Source of the DNA: CAZCGA01 sp964498075
GTDB lineage: Bacteria > Desulfobacterota > Binatia > HRBIN30
DNA: 64,000 bases
Assembly: GCA_964498075.1 (NCBI GenBank)
Contig: CAZCGA010000003.1
Span: 1-64,000 of the forward strand
Direction: 5' to 3'
Shown: piece after piece, positions 60,944-64,000 of the stretch
How the letters are laid out: every line of letters starts with the position of its first letter
How positions within the stretch are numbered: position 1 is the stretch's first letter
Made by a program: the position numbers and the translations under genes
Notes under the pieces: generated by a model
The model's database searches: none
Told to the model about the DNA's origin: nothing
What the model saw: the letters and a program-made list of their open reading frames with translations, nothing else

Positions 60944-61432
60944 TCAGCGGCGCTTACGACGCATCCAGCCGGCGGCGGCGCGCAATCCCAGTAGATAGCT
61001 CTCCGCGCCGAAGCCGCAGATCTGTCCGACCGCAACGTCGGCAATCAGTGACTGGTGGCGGAAGGCCTCGCGTCGGTAGACATTCGACAAGTGCACCTCG
61101 ACCACGGGCAACTGAACCGCGAGCAATGCGTCGCGGATCGCCACGCTGGTGTGGGTATAGGCCCCTGCGTTGACCACGATGGCGTCGGCCGTCTCACGCG
61201 CCGCCTGAATACGGTCCACGAGCTCCCCCTCGCTGTTCGACTGAAAGGTCGTGAGGACCACTGCAAGCTCATCGGCCAGAGCGTTCAGCCGCCGGTCGAT
61301 GTCCGCCAACGTCTCGTTCCCGTAGACCGCCGGCTCACGGGTGCCGACGAGATTCAGGTTGGGACCGTGCAGAACGAGCACGCGCAGGTTCGCCCGGCGT
61401 TGCGGTGCCCGGCGCTTGAGCTTGGCGGCCAT
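60944..61432 (-). CDS. aroQ: 3-dehydroquinate dehydratase, type II
   Basis: Type II dehydroquinase of 162 residues, third step of the shikimate pathway. VLVLHGPNLNLVGTREPAVYG with the catalytic Tyr, TTFQSNSEGELVDRIQAA, VNAGAYTHTSVAIRDAL and VEVHLSNVYRREAFRHQSLI (HLSN motif) are all present. A basic N-terminal tail (MAAKLKRRAPQRRAN) precedes the usual start. ATG 61432; no operon partner seen. It ends 3 bases from the ddl stop on the opposite strand. Confidence 0.96.
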   Translation of the reverse strand: MAAKLKRRAPQRRANLRVLVLHGPNLNLVGTREPAVYGNETLADIDRRLNALADELAVVLTTFQSNSEGELVDRIQAARETADAIVVNAGAYTHTSVAIRDALLAVQLPVVEVHLSNVYRREAFRHQSLIADVAVGQICGFGAESYLLGLRAAAGWMRRKRR

Positions 61433-61493
61433 ACGAGCGCGTCTAGCAGAGAAAAAGGGGGGAATGCCAGCGAGGACATCGGAAGAGCCGGTC

Positions 61494-61524
61494 GCGGGAG
61501 CCGATCACGAAGACCGGCTCCCGC
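61494..61524. terminator. Stable hairpin between aroQ and the Ig-like surface protein
   Basis: GCGGGAGCCG and CGGCTCCCGC form a perfect 10-bp stem with an 11-base loop, just downstream (minus strand) of the surface-protein stop at 61535. No U-run follows, so it is a weak terminator or a structural end of that transcript. Confidence 0.45.
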
Positions 61525-61534
61525 TGGCTGTGGG

Positions 61535-64000
61535 TCAGTTGACCGTTCCGCCGGCGATGATGAACGTGCCGGTGCCGTTCGGCGACGCCACGGTAACGGT
61601 GATCGTCGTGGGTGTCGCCACCATCGTCATCGGATCCGAATCTGAGACCACGAAGGTGAACTGGGTCAGCCCCGGAATGATCTGGTTGAACGACTCCCCG
61701 TCACTCACGGTAATGCTCCCACCGCTCACCGCTCCGGCGCTGGCGTTGAACGCGATCGTCGAGCCACCGACGATGGGGTTGTTCAAATCGTCGTGCACAT
61801 TGACAGTGAACGAGATCGAACCGCCGTTCGGGATGTTGAAGGGGTTACAGGGCGGAAGCGAGCAGGCCACCAAAGCCGGGGTCACGAGCGGACCGGAGAA
61901 CGTTACGCTCGTCGTCGCGAACACAACGATGTTGTTGTCCCACGCGCCGGAGACGCCTTGCGTACCCCAGCCCGGGCTGCCGTTTGTTTCGACGAACCGC
62001 TCAAACAGCTTCCCGACGTCGAACATGTTGTTGCAGAGCGGACTCGCAAGCGAGATCGAGCAACTCGCGTCCGCGGGCGGCAGTGGCCGGAAGTCGATGA
62101 ACGGCTCGGGCAGGTTGTCGGTGATGACGGTGTCACCGCCGTCGAAGAGGCCGTTGCCGTTGTTGTCCAGGAAGGACTCTTCACCGTGCGTGTACGCTAG
62201 CACGGTCACGATACCGGACGGAGGCACGATACCCTCGGTGAGCAGTGTCGCGGTGGCGACGCCCGAGACATCCGTCGTCGCGCTTGGATTGACCACGCTG
62301 GAGGCATTGGTGATGAACGACACCGACGTGGGCGGGACGGCGTTGCCGAAGCGGTCGTTGACGAAGGCGGAGATCGTGTCTTGCAGGCCCAAGCTTACGC
62401 GGCCAGGAACGTTCAGCTTCGCGGGCGCGATGCTGAAGTGATTGACGGCGGGTGGAGCGCCGAGGATGCTCACGGCTGTCGACTGCGCGGAGATGCCCGG
62501 ATTCGCCACGACGGATGCGACGACACGAATTGTCGTCGCCTGCACTCCGCTGGTCACCACGGTGCTGACCAGCCCGTTCTGATCGCTGGTCGCGGTCAAT
62601 GGGTTGAGGCCTTCGGAACCGGTTCCAGTCAGGGTGAATTGCACCGCAACTCCGGGTATGGGGTTCCCCAACGTGCTGTTGACCCGGAAGGTCAGCACGG
62701 ACTGCTCCGCCGGACCCGACCCTCGCACACCGATCGAAGGCGGGAGGGCAGTGAGGAACTGGATGGAACCCGGTGGCGACGTTGCCGTGGCCGTTGGCGT
62801 CAGCGTGGGCGTAGCCGTCGGCAGCGGCGTCATCGTGATCGTGCTCGTTGGCGTCGGAGTGGAGGTCGGCACCGGTGTATTGGTCGCTGTTGGCGTCCGA
62901 GTCGGGGTCGGGGTGTGCGGCAGTATCTGGCCAGTGACGATGTTGAAGGTGCCGGTACCATTCGGCGAGTTGATCGAGATGCTGATCGTGAACGGCTCGC
63001 CAAAGAACAGATCAGAGAGCGGCGCCGTCGCGACGAAACTGAAGCGGGTGAGACCGTCGACGATCCGATTGAATGAGTGACCGTCGGGTACAGTGATCTG
63101 GGCGCCCGAGATCGTTACGAAGGGAATGTCAATGTTGGCAGGGGTATCGGACCGGATGAACAATGTCGACCCGCCGGCAATCGGATTCAGCAAATCATCG
63201 TGGACCTCAACCGTCACCAGCGCTTGCCCACCAGGATTGAGCAGCAGGCTGCTGGGCGACGCGACTGGCGTGACCAGCGGCCCGGAGAAGGTGACGAACG
63301 TGGTGTCAAATACGAAGATGTTGTTGTCCCACGCACCGGTCGTACCCTGCTTGCCCCAGACACCGTCCAGTGGCGGTGAATCGAGGAAGAACTCGAAGGG
63401 AGTTGCTACGTCGAAAGCGCCATTGCACAGCCCCGTGGGAGGCAAGATCGGGCAAGTTGCGTCAGTTGTCTGGCCGGGACCTGCCAAGGACGGCGGAAGT
63501 GGGCGGAAGTCGACGAACGGTTCGGGGATGTCGTCTGTCTGAATTGTATCGCCAGCGTCGAACTTGCCGTTCCCGTTGTTGTCGAGGAAGCTCTCCTCGC
63601 CCAACGTGAACGCCATCACCGTAACGATCCCGGTCGGCGGAACGACCTTCTCGCTGAACAACGTCGCCTGAGCGACGCCGTTCACGTCGGTCGTGGTGGG
63701 GTTCACCACGCTCGAGGCATTGGTAACGAACGAGATCGAGGTTTTTTCCGGTACCGCGTTACCGAACCGATCGTTGACGAATGCGGACATCAGATCCGTC
63801 ACGCCGGTGTGCACGCGACCGGGAACGTTCTTGAACGCCGGCGCGACACTGAACCGATTCTTGGCAGGTGGCCCGCTGAGAATGCTGAGACCGACGGACT
63901 GCGCGAAGATCTCGGGAACGCCGTCACCGTTCGTGTCCCCACCCGCTATGACGCGGATGGTCGTGGCGCGCGTACCGCTGGTGATTGTTGTGCCGGCGAT
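61535..64000 (-). CDS. Ig-like repeat surface protein with Thr/Pro linker (5' truncated)
   Basis: The frame is open to the window edge, so at least 822 residues are missing only their N-terminus. It alternates Big_1/invasin-like Ig modules (TFRVNSTLGNPIPGVAVQFT, ATTIRV endings) with a 300-residue beta module that appears twice: about 62932-63870 and 61535-62450. Both copies share FVNDRFGNAVP, SFLDNNGNG, DNLPEPF-type and WDNNI sequences and EF-hand-like acidic NNGNGxxDxGD loops. A TPTPT linker (about 62770-62930) joins them. The protein ends GTGTFIIAGGTVN. Probably a large adhesin-like secreted protein; function unknown. Confidence 0.8.
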   Translation of the reverse strand: MAGTTITSGTRATTIRVIAGGDTNGDGVPEIFAQSVGLSILSGPPAKNRFSVAPAFKNVPGRVHTGVTDLMSAFVNDRFGNAVPEKTSISFVTNASSVVNPTTTDVNGVAQATLFSEKVVPPTGIVTVMAFTLGEESFLDNNGNGKFDAGDTIQTDDIPEPFVDFRPLPPSLAGPGQTTDATCPILPPTGLCNGAFDVATPFEFFLDSPPLDGVWGKQGTTGAWDNNIFVFDTTFVTFSGPLVTPVASPSSLLLNPGGQALVTVEVHDDLLNPIAGGSTLFIRSDTPANIDIPFVTISGAQITVPDGHSFNRIVDGLTRFSFVATAPLSDLFFGEPFTISISINSPNGTGTFNIVTGQILPHTPTPTRTPTATNTPVPTSTPTPTSTITMTPLPTATPTLTPTATATSPPGSIQFLTALPPSIGVRGSGPAEQSVLTFRVNSTLGNPIPGVAVQFTLTGTGSEGLNPLTATSDQNGLVSTVVTSGVQATTIRVVASVVANPGISAQSTAVSILGAPPAVNHFSIAPAKLNVPGRVSLGLQDTISAFVNDRFGNAVPPTSVSFITNASSVVNPSATTDVSGVATATLLTEGIVPPSGIVTVLAYTHGEESFLDNNGNGLFDGGDTVITDNLPEPFIDFRPLPPADASCSISLASPLCNNMFDVGKLFERFVETNGSPGWGTQGVSGAWDNNIVVFATTSVTFSGPLVTPALVACSLPPCNPFNIPNGGSISFTVNVHDDLNNPIVGGSTIAFNASAGAVSGGSITVSDGESFNQIIPGLTQFTFVVSDSDPMTMVATPTTITVTVASPNGTGTFIIAGGTVN

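Noticed and set aside
1..64000. tRNA, rRNA, CRISPR or transposase genes
   Set aside because: Read on both strands; nothing with cloverleaf ends, rRNA signatures, repeat-spacer structure or DDE/Y1 transposase motifs was found. Absence was judged by eye only.

Overview
The window looks like chromosomal DNA of an uncultured, very GC-rich Gram-negative bacterium with an oil/wax-storing, acyl-CoA-rich metabolism. Pointers are outer-membrane beta-barrels, FecR and DUF1302 proteins, lipoprotein signal peptides, a wax ester synthase (WS/DGAT), many acyl-CoA enzymes, an amidohydrolase-2 enzyme, DUF4215 Cys repeats and long Thr/Pro (TPTPT) linkers. That mix resembles Binatia-type or other deltaproteobacteria-like lineages; the assignment is inference, since no rRNA or tRNA is visible.

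Layout. 1-3.8 kb: the end of an upstream gene, a secreted Cys-repeat lipoprotein, a beta-helix protein and a small ribbon-helix-helix-like protein. 3.8-9.3 kb: AmpG-like transporter, WS/DGAT, acyl-CoA synthetase, SDR. 9.3-13.8 kb: a single-domain response regulator divergent from a hybrid kinase, with a 33-bp palindrome between them. 13.8-16.9 kb: vitamin B6 genes pdxR-pdxS-pdxT. 17-20 kb: DinB, crotonase, amidohydrolase. 20-24.7 kb: an overlapping three-gene operon (YVTN propeller with Thr/Pro linker, TPR-plus-barrel outer-membrane protein, FecR) that looks like a cargo/translocator set. 24.8-30.8 kb: YiiX-like hydrolase, hydantoinase A and B, fatty-acid hydroxylase. 30.9-35.8 kb: ECF41 sigma factor, GNAT, methyltransferase with a BNR-repeat protein, and a Thr/Pro protein with a sorting-signal-like C-terminus.

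36-42.6 kb is a type I restriction-modification island (hsdM, hsdS, YgiT-type zinc finger, hsdR). It is bracketed by direct repeats of about 205 bp that correspond to the 3' end of the acyl-CoA dehydrogenase gene at its right edge. The island is partly decayed: hsdS is frameshifted, only the tail of a DUF4258 toxin remains, and a palindromic repeat sits inside hsdM. 42.7-48.3 kb: an acyl-CoA cluster (dehydrogenase, DUF35, thiolase, CoA ligase, crotonase). 48.4-50.3 kb: DUF1302 porin. 50.3-53.5 kb: GDP-6-deoxyhexose genes with a disrupted UbiA-type prenyltransferase. 53.6-61.4 kb: hydratase, ketopantoate-reductase-like enzyme, response regulator, Crp/Fnr regulator with matching operator-like sites, membrane proteins, XRE regulator behind an attenuator-like leader, D-Ala-D-Ala ligase and aroQ. 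61.5-64 kb: a repetitive Ig-like surface protein running off the window.

Short palindromic or inverted repeats (at least four families) are scattered between genes and in several places have become coding sequence. Long open frames opposite real genes are common because of the high GC content and were left out. No CRISPR array, rRNA, tRNA or transposase was seen.
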